64,000 nucleotides of DNA from an uncultured Bacteroidales bacterium (GTDB lineage: Bacteria > Bacteroidota > Bacteroidia > Bacteroidales > Muribaculaceae), in the NCBI GenBank assembly GCA_947173955.1, contig CAMWHE010000001.1, forward strand, positions 171,266 through 235,265, given 5' to 3'. A program made the translations under genes and the position numbers. A model generated the notes under the pieces. The model did not search any database. It saw only the letters and a list, made by a program, of their open reading frames with translations, and had not been told where the DNA came from. Below, in pieces: positions 43,305 to 52,241 of the stretch. The stretch's first letter is position 1. Every line of letters starts with the position of its first letter.

Positions 43305-45479
43305 ATGAAGACTATCACCGCCGCACTCCTACTGACGGCTACTCTGACAGCCTCAGCATCGCATCCCGTCTCTGACCTGCTGGACAGAATAGCAGGTGAC
43401 GGAACCTCCGACCGATTTGTAATAAAGCAGACAGACTCACCGGTCGACTACTTTGAAATAACTGCCATTGACGGCAAACCGGCCATAATCGGTAATAATC
43501 CGGTCAACATTGCAGCCGGACTCAACTGGTATCTTAAATATTATACTGGCAATCATGTCAGCTGGAATAATCTTACGATATCTCTGCCCACAGATACTCT
43601 ACCGATACCAACAGTTTCCGAACGCCATACAAGTCCGTCTTCCGACCGATATTATCTTAACTATTGTACTCACTCCTACTCGATGCCCTTCTGGGACTGG
43701 GAGCGCTGGGAGAAAGAAATCGACTGGATGGCTCTTCACGGCATAAACATGCCGCTTGCAATGACCGGCATTGACGTTGTATGGAAGAACACGCTTACCC
43801 GTCTCGGATACAATCAGGATGAAATTGACGCGTTTATCGCAGGACCGGCCTTCCAGGCATGGTGGCTTATGAACAACCTTGAAGGATGGGGCGGCCCCAA
43901 CTCCGAGCAATGGTATGCTGACCGCGAAGAGCTTCAGAAGCAGATACTCGCACGCATGGATGAGCTCGGGATGAAACCGGTTCTTCCCGGCTACTCAGGC
44001 ATGGTTCCCCACGATGCCGATCAGCGTCTGGGCGTAACAACATCAGGCAAAGGCGGATGGAACGGATTCACTCGCCCTGCATTCCTGATGACGACCGACC
44101 CGCGTTTCGATGAAATTGCTGATATTTATTATGAGGAACTCGCCAAACTCTACGGCCAGGCAAAATACTACAGCATGGATCCGTTCCACGAAGGCGGTAG
44201 CAAGGAAGGCGTCGACCTCACTCAGGCTGGCGGCATCATAGCGGCTGCTATGAAACGTGCCAATCCGGAAGCGGTCTGGGTTGTACAGGGGTGGACAGAA
44301 AACCCGCGTCCTGAGCTACTTGACGGTGTTAAGCCCGGCGATATAGTGGTGCTCGACCTTGCATCTGAAATCCGGCCGCAATGGGGCGACCCGCAGTCAC
44401 CCTCGCCTTATGAGCGACCCGACGGCTACAATCCTCACGACTGGATGTACTGTATGCTACTTAACTTCGGCGGAAACGTCGGTCTGCACGGTCGTATGGA
44501 TGCCGTCATCAACGGTTACTACAAGGCTCTTGACTCCAAGTATGCGCCCCAGCTTAAGGGTGTCGGCTTGACAATGGAAGGTATTGAGAATAATCCCGTC
44601 ATGTACGAGCTCCTCAGCGAACTTCCCTGGCGTTCAGAGAAATTTGACAAAGAAGCTTGGCTGAAAGATTATATCACAGCTCGCTACGGTAGCTTCAATG
44701 AAGATGCTTACAAAGGATGGCTCGGTCTAGCATCCACTATCTACAACTGCCCCCTCGGAAGCCTGCAGCAGGGAACCACCGAGTCGGTATTCTGTGCACG
44801 TCCGTCCCGAAAAGTATGGCAAGTGTCAAGTTGGAGCAAGATGAAACCATATTACGAACCGGCGGACATCATTGAAGCAGCAAAAACCTTTGCTCTCAGT
44901 GCCGACGATCAGGCTCTCCGCGATAATCCCAACTACGTATATGATCTAGTCGATATTACCCGCCAGGCACTGTCTGAAAAAGGCCGCCTCACATATCAGG
45001 CTATGATAGCAGACATAGAAGCCGGCGACAAACAGGCCTTTACCGATCATGCCGCAGACTTCCTCGCACTGATAGATATGCAGGACGAACTGCTCGGCAC
45101 TTTACCCGACTTCGGCATCGGACGCTGGATAAATACTGCCCGCGACCTTGCTCCCTCCCCTGCCGAAGAAGACCTTTTTGAGGAAAATGCACGACTTCTC
45201 GTCACGACATGGGGTCCTCGCAACGCATCGGAACAGGGCAAACTTCGCGACTATGCTCACCGCGAATGGAACGGACTGCTTCGCGACTTCTACCGTCCTC
45301 GCTGGGAAGCATGGATCGACAGGGAGATAGCCATCATGGACGGAGAGCAACCCGATGAAATCGACTTTTACTCGATAGATGAGAAGTGGGTCAAAGACCG
45401 CCGCAAATATCCCGATGTTTCAGGAGCTGCCCCCATCCCCACCGCTCAGAAGGCGGTAAAGCTGATAGACGGACTCTAA
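43305..45479 (+). CDS. Alpha-N-acetylglucosaminidase (GH89)
   Basis: A 724-residue secreted enzyme, signal peptide MKTITAALLLTATLTASAS. An N-terminal small domain is followed by the GH89 catalytic barrel: YYLNYCTHSYSMPFWDWERW (about 115-134), WMALHGINMPLAMTGIDVVW, NNLEGWGGPNSEQWYADRE, GYSGMVPHDADQRLG, and MDPFHEGGSKEGVDL (about 290-304); then a C-terminal helical domain. The two catalytic acids are expected within these blocks. GH89 enzymes cut terminal alpha-GlcNAc, as found on gastric-type mucin O-glycans and heparan sulfate, consistent with a gut mucin forager. The gene follows the CapA-type gene by 27 bases. Confidence 0.95.
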   Translation: MKTITAALLLTATLTASASHPVSDLLDRIAGDGTSDRFVIKQTDSPVDYFEITAIDGKPAIIGNNPVNIAAGLNWYLKYYTGNHVSWNNLTISLPTDTLPIPTVSERHTSPSSDRYYLNYCTHSYSMPFWDWERWEKEIDWMALHGINMPLAMTGIDVVWKNTLTRLGYNQDEIDAFIAGPAFQAWWLMNNLEGWGGPNSEQWYADREELQKQILARMDELGMKPVLPGYSGMVPHDADQRLGVTTSGKGGWNGFTRPAFLMTTDPRFDEIADIYYEELAKLYGQAKYYSMDPFHEGGSKEGVDLTQAGGIIAAAMKRANPEAVWVVQGWTENPRPELLDGVKPGDIVVLDLASEIRPQWGDPQSPSPYERPDGYNPHDWMYCMLLNFGGNVGLHGRMDAVINGYYKALDSKYAPQLKGVGLTMEGIENNPVMYELLSELPWRSEKFDKEAWLKDYITARYGSFNEDAYKGWLGLASTIYNCPLGSLQQGTTESVFCARPSRKVWQVSSWSKMKPYYEPADIIEAAKTFALSADDQALRDNPNYVYDLVDITRQALSEKGRLTYQAMIADIEAGDKQAFTDHAADFLALIDMQDELLGTLPDFGIGRWINTARDLAPSPAEEDLFEENARLLVTTWGPRNASEQGKLRDYAHREWNGLLRDFYRPRWEAWIDREIAIMDGEQPDEIDFYSIDEKWVKDRRKYPDVSGAAPIPTAQKAVKLIDGL

Positions 45480-45503
45480 TAAACATTTTTTAACGCAAAA
45501 CAT

Positions 45504-45534
45504 TTTGCCCGAGAGCCGATTGTCACTACCTTTG
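45504..45534 (+). promoter_or_regulatory. Promoter of the initiator tRNA
   Basis: TTTG (45504-45507), a 19-base spacer, and TACCTTTG (45527-45534): a full consensus match ending 13 bases before the tRNA. Confidence 0.75.
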
Positions 45535-45547
45535 CACACGTAAATAC

Positions 45548-45622
45548 TGCGGGGTAGAGCAGTGGTAGCTCATTGGGCTCATAACCCAAAGGTCGGAGGT
45601 TCGATCCCTTCCCCCGCCACCA
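45548..45622 (+). tRNA. Initiator tRNA-fMet (anticodon CAT), CCA encoded
   Basis: A 72-base cloverleaf plus an encoded CCA (45620-45622). Acceptor TGCGGGG/CCCCGCC leaves an unpaired T1-C72, the start mismatch used to mark initiators. The anticodon stem TTGGG/CCCAA gives three stacked G-C pairs next to loop CTCATAA (anticodon CAT). These two marks identify the initiator rather than elongator Met. Confidence 0.95.
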
Positions 45623-45624
45623 AC

Positions 45625-45666
45625 AAAGAAGCGGCGCTTCAGGACATCCCGAAGCGCCGCTTCTTT
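45625..45666. terminator. Strong bidirectional terminator
   Basis: A perfect 16-bp stem (45625-45640 with 45651-45666) and a 10-base loop. It lies between the plus-strand tRNA and the 3' end of the minus-strand polysaccharide operon (45685), so it probably ends both. Confidence 0.9.
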
Positions 45667-45684
45667 ATATTGATAGTATAGCCC

Positions 45685-46947
45685 TCAGACTATACTATCC
45701 TTTATTACATCAGCAATGTATTTCACTTCCTCGTCTCCGACATAAGGACCCGCAGGAAGACAGATACCCACTTTAAACAACGCTTCACTTACGCCATTGA
45801 CGTAAGCCGGAGCATTCTTATAAACAGGCTGTTTGTGCATTGGTTTCCACAGAGGACGTGCTTCAACATTCGCCGCATCGAGAGCGACACGCAGAGCCTC
45901 GACATTGTCATTCGGCTGGCACTCGGTGACAGCTGTTGACGCAGCATGAGTTACGCCCGCTGCACCACCAACAGCTCCTGTGATTACCTGCTTATAGGCA
46001 TTCTCCTGTCCCTTGATTTTCAATTCAGGATCAAGAGTCGCAGTACAGAGCCAGAAGTTAGAATCATACTCCGGTCCAGGGTTGCCATGCATCGTGAGTC
46101 CCTTAACATCCTTCAGAAGCTCGCAGTAAAGTTCCTGTACATGCTTATGATGGGCAATATGCTCGTCAATAATAGTCATCTGACCGCGACCGATACCGGC
46201 ACAGATATTAGACATTCTATAGTTATAACCAATGGCTTCATGCTGATAATAAGGATAACTCTCACGTGCCTGAGTAGCATACCAAAGAATCTCGCGTGCC
46301 TTCTCGGAATCCGGGCATATAAGAGCACCACCACCTGAAGTCGTTATCATTTTATTCCCATTAAAAGACAGGACGCCGTATTCTCCGAATGTACCGAGTG
46401 ACTGACCGTCATAAAGAGACCCAAATCCTTCCGCACCGTCTTCTATTACAGGAATCTCATATCGATTGGCAATCTCCATAATGCGATCAATCTGATAAGG
46501 CATTCCATAGAGAGCCACCGGGATAATGGCTTTAGGCTTTTTACCGGTTTTTGCTAGACGATCCTTGATTGCCTCCTCAAGAAGTTCCGGATCCATATTC
46601 CATGAATCTTTTTCTGAATCAATAAATACGGGAGTAGCGCCAAGATAGGTGATCGGGTGACTGGATGCACAGAATGTAAAAGACTGAACCAATACCTCAT
46701 CACCCTGCCCCACTCCACAGGCAATCAGTGCCAGATGGACCGCCGCTGTACCGGCACTGAGACCAACGACTTTTTTGTCAAGCGAAGACTTACCATCTCG
46801 CTTGTTGACAAAATCCTCTAGCTCTTTTTCAAAACCGTTGACATTCGGCCCCATCGGAACGACCCAATTGGTATCAAACGCCTCCTTAATAAAATCCATT
46901 TCCTTGCCGCTCATGTGAGCCAGGCAAAGATAAATCCTTTCTCTCAT
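45685..46947 (-). CDS. DegT/DnrJ/EryC1-family sugar aminotransferase
   Basis: A 420-residue PLP enzyme that usually aminates a keto-sugar nucleotide (PglE/WecE-like). Features: VGLSAGTAAVHLALIACGVG (about 61-80), FTFCASSHPITYLGATPVFI, VIEDGAEGFGSLYDGQSLG (about 168-186) with the PLP aspartate, LSFNGNKMITTSGGGALI with the Schiff-base lysine (about 200), and GYNYRMSNICAGIGRGQM. It is the last gene of the operon, coupled to the phosphoglycosyl transferase by ATGA. Together they may build and attach an amino-sugar, as in UDP-bacillosamine-type routes, but no matching dehydratase or acetyltransferase is nearby. Confidence 0.93.
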   Translation of the reverse strand: MRERIYLCLAHMSGKEMDFIKEAFDTNWVVPMGPNVNGFEKELEDFVNKRDGKSSLDKKVVGLSAGTAAVHLALIACGVGQGDEVLVQSFTFCASSHPITYLGATPVFIDSEKDSWNMDPELLEEAIKDRLAKTGKKPKAIIPVALYGMPYQIDRIMEIANRYEIPVIEDGAEGFGSLYDGQSLGTFGEYGVLSFNGNKMITTSGGGALICPDSEKAREILWYATQARESYPYYQHEAIGYNYRMSNICAGIGRGQMTIIDEHIAHHKHVQELYCELLKDVKGLTMHGNPGPEYDSNFWLCTATLDPELKIKGQENAYKQVITGAVGGAAGVTHAASTAVTECQPNDNVEALRVALDAANVEARPLWKPMHKQPVYKNAPAYVNGVSEALFKVGICLPAGPYVGDEEVKYIADVIKDSIV

Positions 46948-47552
46948 ATTATTTCGTTATTATATTTCATTCGTCGACCTAATACTGTACAGAATATCAT
47001 CTTAATATCCTTAATAAAGGAATAATTATGCAGATAATATCTGTTTATACGCACTTTGTCTGGGAAAATTACTTCATCATTATATTTCTGCGGATCAGGC
47101 TGTCCTGCCAAAATATCCTCTTCATCACGGTACTTGAGAGAAGCGGGTCCGGTGATACCCGGACGAAGTTTTAATACTTCTCGATCGTCACCCTTGAGCT
47201 GATCAGCGTAGCCAGGAACATCGGGACGCGGACCGACAAAACTCATATCGCCTATAAGAACATTCCACAGTTCCGGTAACTCATCAAGCTTATATTTTCG
47301 CAATTTGGCTCCAAGCGGGGTGATACGGCTTTCTCCGGCTACAGACACCGAAGAACCATTATGACCGACAGTCATCGAACGGAATTTAACCATTGTAAAT
47401 TCTGCACCATTCCGGCCGATCCTTTTCTGCTTAAAAAAGACAGGGCCATCACTCATTTTGATTTTAATGAGTATTCCGGTTATTATAAAAACCGGCAAAA
47501 GGCATAGTAACCCTACTGAACTTGCAGACAAATCAAAGATTCGTTTAAGCAT
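46944..47552 (-). CDS. Phosphoglycosyl transferase (PglC/WcaJ-type sugar transferase)
   Basis: A 202-residue protein from the ATG at 47550-47552 (MLKRIFDLSASSVGLLCLLP); the longer frame would need TTG. One N-terminal hydrophobic re-entrant helix, then the monotopic PGT core: FFKQKRIGRNGAEFTMVKFR (about 39-58), YKLDELPELWNVLIGDMSFV with the catalytic D-E pair (about 88-107), GPRPDVPGYADQL and LRPGITGPASL. It is expected to start repeat-unit assembly by moving a sugar-1-phosphate onto undecaprenyl phosphate. It lacks the extra N-terminal helices of WbaP/WcaJ, so it is the small PglC-type. Confidence 0.94.
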   Translation of the reverse strand: MLKRIFDLSASSVGLLCLLPVFIITGILIKIKMSDGPVFFKQKRIGRNGAEFTMVKFRSMTVGHNGSSVSVAGESRITPLGAKLRKYKLDELPELWNVLIGDMSFVGPRPDVPGYADQLKGDDREVLKLRPGITGPASLKYRDEEDILAGQPDPQKYNDEVIFPDKVRINRYYLHNYSFIKDIKMIFCTVLGRRMKYNNEII

Positions 47553-47559
47553 CTTCCGT

Positions 47560-48747
47560 TTATTGATCAATAACCTTTTCTGTAAAATCTTGAAAAACCT
47601 TATTAAACGAAAATTTATTCGTTACATATATTTTTGCATTCCTACCCAGCTCTTGACGCAACTGCTTGTCTGAAAATAAGCGGATAATTTCTTCGGCCAT
47701 TTTCTCATAACTATCCTCAATAATGATCTCCCTTCCATTTACTACCGGACCCAGCCCTTCAGCACCAATTGGTGTTGTCACTACACAACATCCCATTGAC
47801 ATGGCTTCGAGTATTTTATTTTGAACTCCGGCACCTGAATACATTGGTGCTACAACAATATTCGACTGGCGCAGATAATCTTTCGGATCATTGACAAATC
47901 CTGTAACTATAATATTTTCGCAAGCAAGTTTCTTTACTTTTTCTGCCGGTCGGTTGCCTACGATATAAAATTTGGCATCCGGATATTTTTTCAATATCAG
48001 TGGAAAAATATTCTTCGCAAAAATCGAGACGGCCACAATATTCGGGTCATAGAACATTGAACCCACAAATACTATATTGAATCCATCTGATTGAACTATA
48101 CTTTCATTCGGAACTTCCACACTGTTAGGTACTACAGTAATTCCCTTGATATGAGAAGGCGAGTGTTGCCTTATATAATCGGAATCAACATCTGAGATGA
48201 TTAATGCCTTATCAAAAGCAGTTGTCAGCATAATCTCCATATTAAGAAGCCGATGGGCTTCTTCTTTATATATGAGTTTCATCGGAAAACCATGCTTAGA
48301 TGCAGCTCCTTGATAATTCATGGAAATGGCATCTACAAAATCTATCCAGCGCAAGCATTCTGATTTATTAATGACATAAGATGCAGTCCTGATATTATTA
48401 CAGAATACATAGTCATAATTGTCTATATGCGACCGGACATATTTGTCCATTTTTTTGCTAAAGAAATAAGCGCACTGCAATGGTTTCTTAGAAAATAAAG
48501 CACAGCCGGTCTGAATGAGGCTTTTCCATTTAGGAAGATAAAAACCTTTGCAAGACTGGATGTTTAAAGACTGCATGGATGTTATATCCGCCCCCTCCCT
48601 GTCGCTGCATACATATATTAAGTCTATATCATAAAACTGACTGAGCATCCGGAACATTTGCATCGTTCTAATAGACGCACCATCCTGTACCGGGAATGGC
48701 TTTTTAGAACTAATAAATAGCATCCGCTTTTTGGGAGATAATATCAT
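47560..48747 (-). CDS. Family 4-like glycosyltransferase
   Basis: A 395-residue GT-B enzyme. The N-terminal half begins RMLFISSKKPFPVQDGASIR, and the C-terminal half carries the donor-binding features: FNIVFVGSMFYDPNIVAV, KFYIVGNRPAEKVKKLACEN, VTGFVNDPKDYLRQSNIVVA, and PMYSGAGVQNKILEAMSMG (about 295-313) with the E-x7-E-like element typical of GT4. It adds one sugar of the repeat unit; donor and linkage are unknown. The codon choice is A/T-rich like its neighbours. Confidence 0.88.
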   Translation of the reverse strand: MILSPKKRMLFISSKKPFPVQDGASIRTMQMFRMLSQFYDIDLIYVCSDREGADITSMQSLNIQSCKGFYLPKWKSLIQTGCALFSKKPLQCAYFFSKKMDKYVRSHIDNYDYVFCNNIRTASYVINKSECLRWIDFVDAISMNYQGAASKHGFPMKLIYKEEAHRLLNMEIMLTTAFDKALIISDVDSDYIRQHSPSHIKGITVVPNSVEVPNESIVQSDGFNIVFVGSMFYDPNIVAVSIFAKNIFPLILKKYPDAKFYIVGNRPAEKVKKLACENIIVTGFVNDPKDYLRQSNIVVAPMYSGAGVQNKILEAMSMGCCVVTTPIGAEGLGPVVNGREIIIEDSYEKMAEEIIRLFSDKQLRQELGRNAKIYVTNKFSFNKVFQDFTEKVIDQ

Positions 48748-48758
48748 ATTATTTAATC

Positions 48759-49805
48759 TTATTTTTCGTATGAAGATTTATTAGGGAAAAGGGAGGACAA
48801 TTTACTCTCCAGAATTGGCTTAACCTTTAAATAATTATCGTGGCTCAAGAACTCGCTGTCATTAATACATACAAATGTGTAATCTGGAATCTTCTCTATT
48901 TCAGAAAGAGAGTCTTTATAACTGGATAACACGATACAATATGTATCATGATAATTCTTAGGATAGAACTCTCCGGTAACAAGATTATAGTTTCTAAATA
49001 AATAATGACATATGTCTTTTTTATTTCTAAATCTGGACTTGCCTGTCTCTGTGATCAGATCTCCAAAAAGGGACTCACATTCGTTGATTCTACTTTTCAA
49101 TAATGGTTGTGGCGAATGATTGGGACGAATCCAATAATATTTCGAGAAAAGATTAAAGAATAAATTTCTCGACTTATCCGAAAATGAATATGTGGAATCG
49201 TAGAAACATTCCTTATGTCTTTTCCTCAAATTCCGTTTAGATACAATCTTATTGAGTGGCTTTATACAGTTTTTACATATATCCGGATAGACATCTTTAG
49301 TTCTCAATAACCTATATAACCGCCCACCTCGCGGTATATCCTGTACTAAACTGTCAACGGGCAGATCATTCTTAAAGAATCTTTCATCATTAACCGGCTT
49401 CACGACAAGTTCATCATCATTGAAATAAATAAATTTCTCAGATAGTCCGGGGATTGTGGTCAGATTCATCTCTATCGCATCTGAACTAAATACCGGGAAA
49501 GCATGATCTTTTTTAAAGAAAGTGGCGTGGTTGTGAATCGAAAGTTTAGGATTATCCACATTGAGCCATTCGGGCAAGTGTCCATATGTAAGAAAATGGA
49601 CTTTATTTATCCATGGCATATTTGTCTCAATGCTTCTGAATAAATATAACAAAGTATTCCAATCGCGATAAAACTTTTCATCACCGGACGTCGGATCAAA
49701 TGGCTTTCCGGAATATCGAGCCTTATCTTCCTGCCATTTTAAATCTGAGGGATTGACCCAAGGAATGACAATATCTATTTTTTCCACTATATCTGTATTA
49801 CCCAT
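48759..49805 (-). CDS. Stealth-family capsule sugar-phosphate transferase
   Basis: A 348-residue protein with the Stealth blocks: CR1 KIDIVIPWVNPSDLKWQ (about 9-25), CR2 with FYRDWNTLLYLFRSIETNMP and INKVHFLTYGHLPEWLNVDN, AIEMNLTTIPGLSEKFIYFN followed by DDELVV (about 113-138), and CR3-like IRPNHSPQPLLKS (about 221-233). Stealth proteins transfer hexose- or other sugar-1-phosphates to make phosphodiester-linked polymers in pathogens such as Neisseria serogroup A. Its presence beside a TagF-type transferase suggests that the repeat unit has phosphodiester bonds. There is no membrane segment; it is probably cytoplasmic face. Confidence 0.9.
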   Translation of the reverse strand: MGNTDIVEKIDIVIPWVNPSDLKWQEDKARYSGKPFDPTSGDEKFYRDWNTLLYLFRSIETNMPWINKVHFLTYGHLPEWLNVDNPKLSIHNHATFFKKDHAFPVFSSDAIEMNLTTIPGLSEKFIYFNDDELVVKPVNDERFFKNDLPVDSLVQDIPRGGRLYRLLRTKDVYPDICKNCIKPLNKIVSKRNLRKRHKECFYDSTYSFSDKSRNLFFNLFSKYYWIRPNHSPQPLLKSRINECESLFGDLITETGKSRFRNKKDICHYLFRNYNLVTGEFYPKNYHDTYCIVLSSYKDSLSEIEKIPDYTFVCINDSEFLSHDNYLKVKPILESKLSSLFPNKSSYEK

Positions 49806-49827
49806 AATAATTCATGCTAATCTTGAC

Positions 49828-51099
49828 CTAATTGAGTGAATGCAGCTTGTTCTGCCGATATGTTTGCCATATACTGAGCAGGTACAAAAATATGACAACA
49901 TAATAAAACCTACATACACTCAATAAGTCACCTTTATAATGTACGACAAAAGTATAAGTCAAAATAGCAAGTATAAACAATCGCTGATTATATATGCCTT
50001 TCGCTGCCTTCCAGGATAATTTAAATATCTTTAAGGTATACATTACGCTTATGAATGTTCCTATTAATCCCCAATAAAGTATCTGACGCAGATATCCGGC
50101 ATCTACATGGCCATAATAACGTCCTGAAGGCTCTGTATACATACCCGAGCCAATAATCCATTCACGTCCGGTAATGACAACTTCGTCATACATTTCATTA
50201 AGCCTATTGAATGAAACACTGCCATCAGTACTTCCGGTATCAAAATATTTGAGAAATAAATCAAATAGCCACGGTATCAGATGCTGATTGATAAAATCTA
50301 AGATTTCCGATGGGACTATAATGAGGATTAAACCGATGCCGGCGATTATGATCAGAATAAATTTAAGCAAAAAATGCATTTTAAATTTCACACTCGTTTT
50401 TGCAAGCATAAGAAATACCAATCCTAACCCTAACCCCAACAATGCTGTTCTGCCTGCAAAAAAGCCGCAAATTACTATCAAAAGCAAGATAGCGAGCGAA
50501 CTGATGGAAATACTGTTCTCATTCAAAATTCTCTTAATCTGAAATATTGTGACTAATCCGCATGTGGCGGCATACTCATAATACAGTCGGCCGGACATCG
50601 CCAATCCTCTTATACCGTTATAATATTGATCAGCAATATTAGCCTCTTCATCAAACTGAAAATTTGATATGACTGCCCTGAATGCTGGTGACACGAAAGA
50701 CGCGATTGAAATAACAGACTGTACAACGAATACATATACAATCAATTTTTCCATCAGTTTAACCGGAGAACCTTCTCCAGTAAGATTCATGTTTAAGCTT
50801 GAATAGACTATAATAGAAGATATCACACCTACCAGAAGTGATACTAACGCAAATGTACGGGAGTACTCGAAAGCCCCATTCACTATTGTGAAGAGCATAC
50901 TTAGCAAAATAAGACCTATCGTCAACATTATCAGCTGACAGACAAAACCTTTCCTGAACATCACAAGTAGCTTCCCCAGACGCCCCTTATACATGAGTTT
51001 GATGATTGCCAATGCAATGGCAACATATACTGAATTCCCCATATGTGGTATCGGGAAGGAGAAAATCAGTAGAAAAAGTAATGTAATATTGAAAAGCAA
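49828..51099 (-). CDS. Wzy-like O-antigen/capsule polymerase
   Basis: A 423-residue, very hydrophobic protein with about 11-12 membrane helices and one larger periplasmic loop near residues 270-340 (FDTGSTDGSVSFNRLNEMYD; SGRYYGHVDAGYLRQILYW), the layout of Wzy polymerases. Wzy enzymes join undecaprenyl-linked repeats in the periplasm. No sequence motif is diagnostic, so this rests on topology and context (flippase, PGT, glycosyltransferases). The start is uncertain: the first candidate codon is TTG (51097-51099); the next ATG (51042) would cut the first helix. Base composition is clearly A/T-rich. Confidence 0.75.
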   Translation of the reverse strand: MLFNITLLFLLIFSFPIPHMGNSVYVAIALAIIKLMYKGRLGKLLVMFRKGFVCQLIMLTIGLILLSMLFTIVNGAFEYSRTFALVSLLVGVISSIIVYSSLNMNLTGEGSPVKLMEKLIVYVFVVQSVISIASFVSPAFRAVISNFQFDEEANIADQYYNGIRGLAMSGRLYYEYAATCGLVTIFQIKRILNENSISISSLAILLLIVICGFFAGRTALLGLGLGLVFLMLAKTSVKFKMHFLLKFILIIIAGIGLILIIVPSEILDFINQHLIPWLFDLFLKYFDTGSTDGSVSFNRLNEMYDEVVITGREWIIGSGMYTEPSGRYYGHVDAGYLRQILYWGLIGTFISVMYTLKIFKLSWKAAKGIYNQRLFILAILTYTFVVHYKGDLLSVCRFYYVVIFLYLLSIWQTYRQNKLHSLN

Positions 51100-51191
51100 A
51101 GGGTTATCTGTTTAGGAATTTTTACAATAGAACAGCTCTTACAGATTACATATATTTTAATTCGCAATATGTAAACTCATCAGATTATCGC

Positions 51192-52211
51192 TTATAATAA
51201 TTTAGGAACTATCTCTGACTTGAAATGTTTCACTAATACTACCATAAACCGTCTTAGATTGTATGGATAAAAGAAATAATCGCCTGACATTAAGAATCCC
51301 ACCATACTTCTTAGAGAATAATCCTGCAAAGAATAATAATATAACCTTCTGATGGAATTAATAGAACGCTTAAAAACACGCAATTCCCTGGTATCCGGCA
51401 TATTTAATTTCAGAAAGGACTCTTCCAGTTTTTTTGACAATCTGACAGTTCTGAAAGTAATATTCTCATCCGGATCTCCAAGATTATATTTACCGTAAAA
51501 GTCTTCTATATATCTGCGTCGTATGGCTTTGCACAACTCAACCTGCTCATTTCCATACTTTGATGTTATCTGTCTGTCGGAAATTCTGTATTTTAACAGA
51601 TATTCGGGCAAATTGGCAAGTTTTCCAACCCGTAATAAATCAATTGCTAATTTATAATCCTGCGATCTTGGAAACTTCTCATCGTAAGTAATATCATAGG
51701 CAACCAGAACATCCCGGCGAACAATCAGTAAAGGGTGAATAAACGGAGAAGAAGTAAATGAATAACACAATATATCTTCATATGTCACGGGACGAAAGAT
51801 TTTTTTAATCGATTCTCCGCCATCCCATGAATACGCAAGCGCGCTACTGGCTATTATATCGGAATTTTCGTCCATAAAATCAACCTGTCGCTTCAATCTT
51901 GTAGGATATGCCCAATCATCAGCATCCATGCGGGCAATGTATTTTCCGCGACACTGCTTCAATCCGACATTGAGCGATTTGGTAAGTCCGATATTAATAT
52001 CATTATAAATAATCCGGACTCTACTGTCCCGCTTTGAGAGGTTTTCCAGATAAAATTTTAATTGTGACGAGGAGGGATTATCATCGACAATTATAAATTC
52101 AAAATCCGGTAAAGTCTGACCTAAAATGGAATTGACCGCAATATCTATCCATTCGATAGGCTCTGAGTAAACACTCATCAAAACTGATACCAGAGGCTGT
52201 TCTATATTCAT
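51192..52211 (-). CDS. Family 2 glycosyltransferase
   Basis: A 339-residue GT-A enzyme. PLVSVLMSVYSEPIEWIDIA (about 5-24) starts the nucleotide-binding fold; FEFIIVDDNPSSS, NIGLTKSLNVGLKQCRGKYI and ARMDADDWAYPTRLKRQVDF (about 93-112) give the D-x-D metal motif (DAD/DD). The C-terminal about 100 residues are helical and unassigned. It adds a sugar to the growing lipid-linked repeat; the donor is unknown. Confidence 0.93.
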   Translation of the reverse strand: MNIEQPLVSVLMSVYSEPIEWIDIAVNSILGQTLPDFEFIIVDDNPSSSQLKFYLENLSKRDSRVRIIYNDINIGLTKSLNVGLKQCRGKYIARMDADDWAYPTRLKRQVDFMDENSDIIASSALAYSWDGGESIKKIFRPVTYEDILCYSFTSSPFIHPLLIVRRDVLVAYDITYDEKFPRSQDYKLAIDLLRVGKLANLPEYLLKYRISDRQITSKYGNEQVELCKAIRRRYIEDFYGKYNLGDPDENITFRTVRLSKKLEESFLKLNMPDTRELRVFKRSINSIRRLYYYSLQDYSLRSMVGFLMSGDYFFYPYNLRRFMVVLVKHFKSEIVPKLL

Positions 52212-52241
52212 TAGCAGACAGTGAGACGATTGGTGACTAGA

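Noticed and set aside
50417..50440. Telomere-like CCTAAC/CCTAACCC microrepeat
   Set aside because: It lies inside the Wzy-like gene and simply encodes alternating Leu-Gly residues in a membrane helix.
51042..51099. ATG at 51042 as start of the Wzy-like gene
   Set aside because: It would remove the first membrane helix; the TTG at 51099 is kept, with low certainty.
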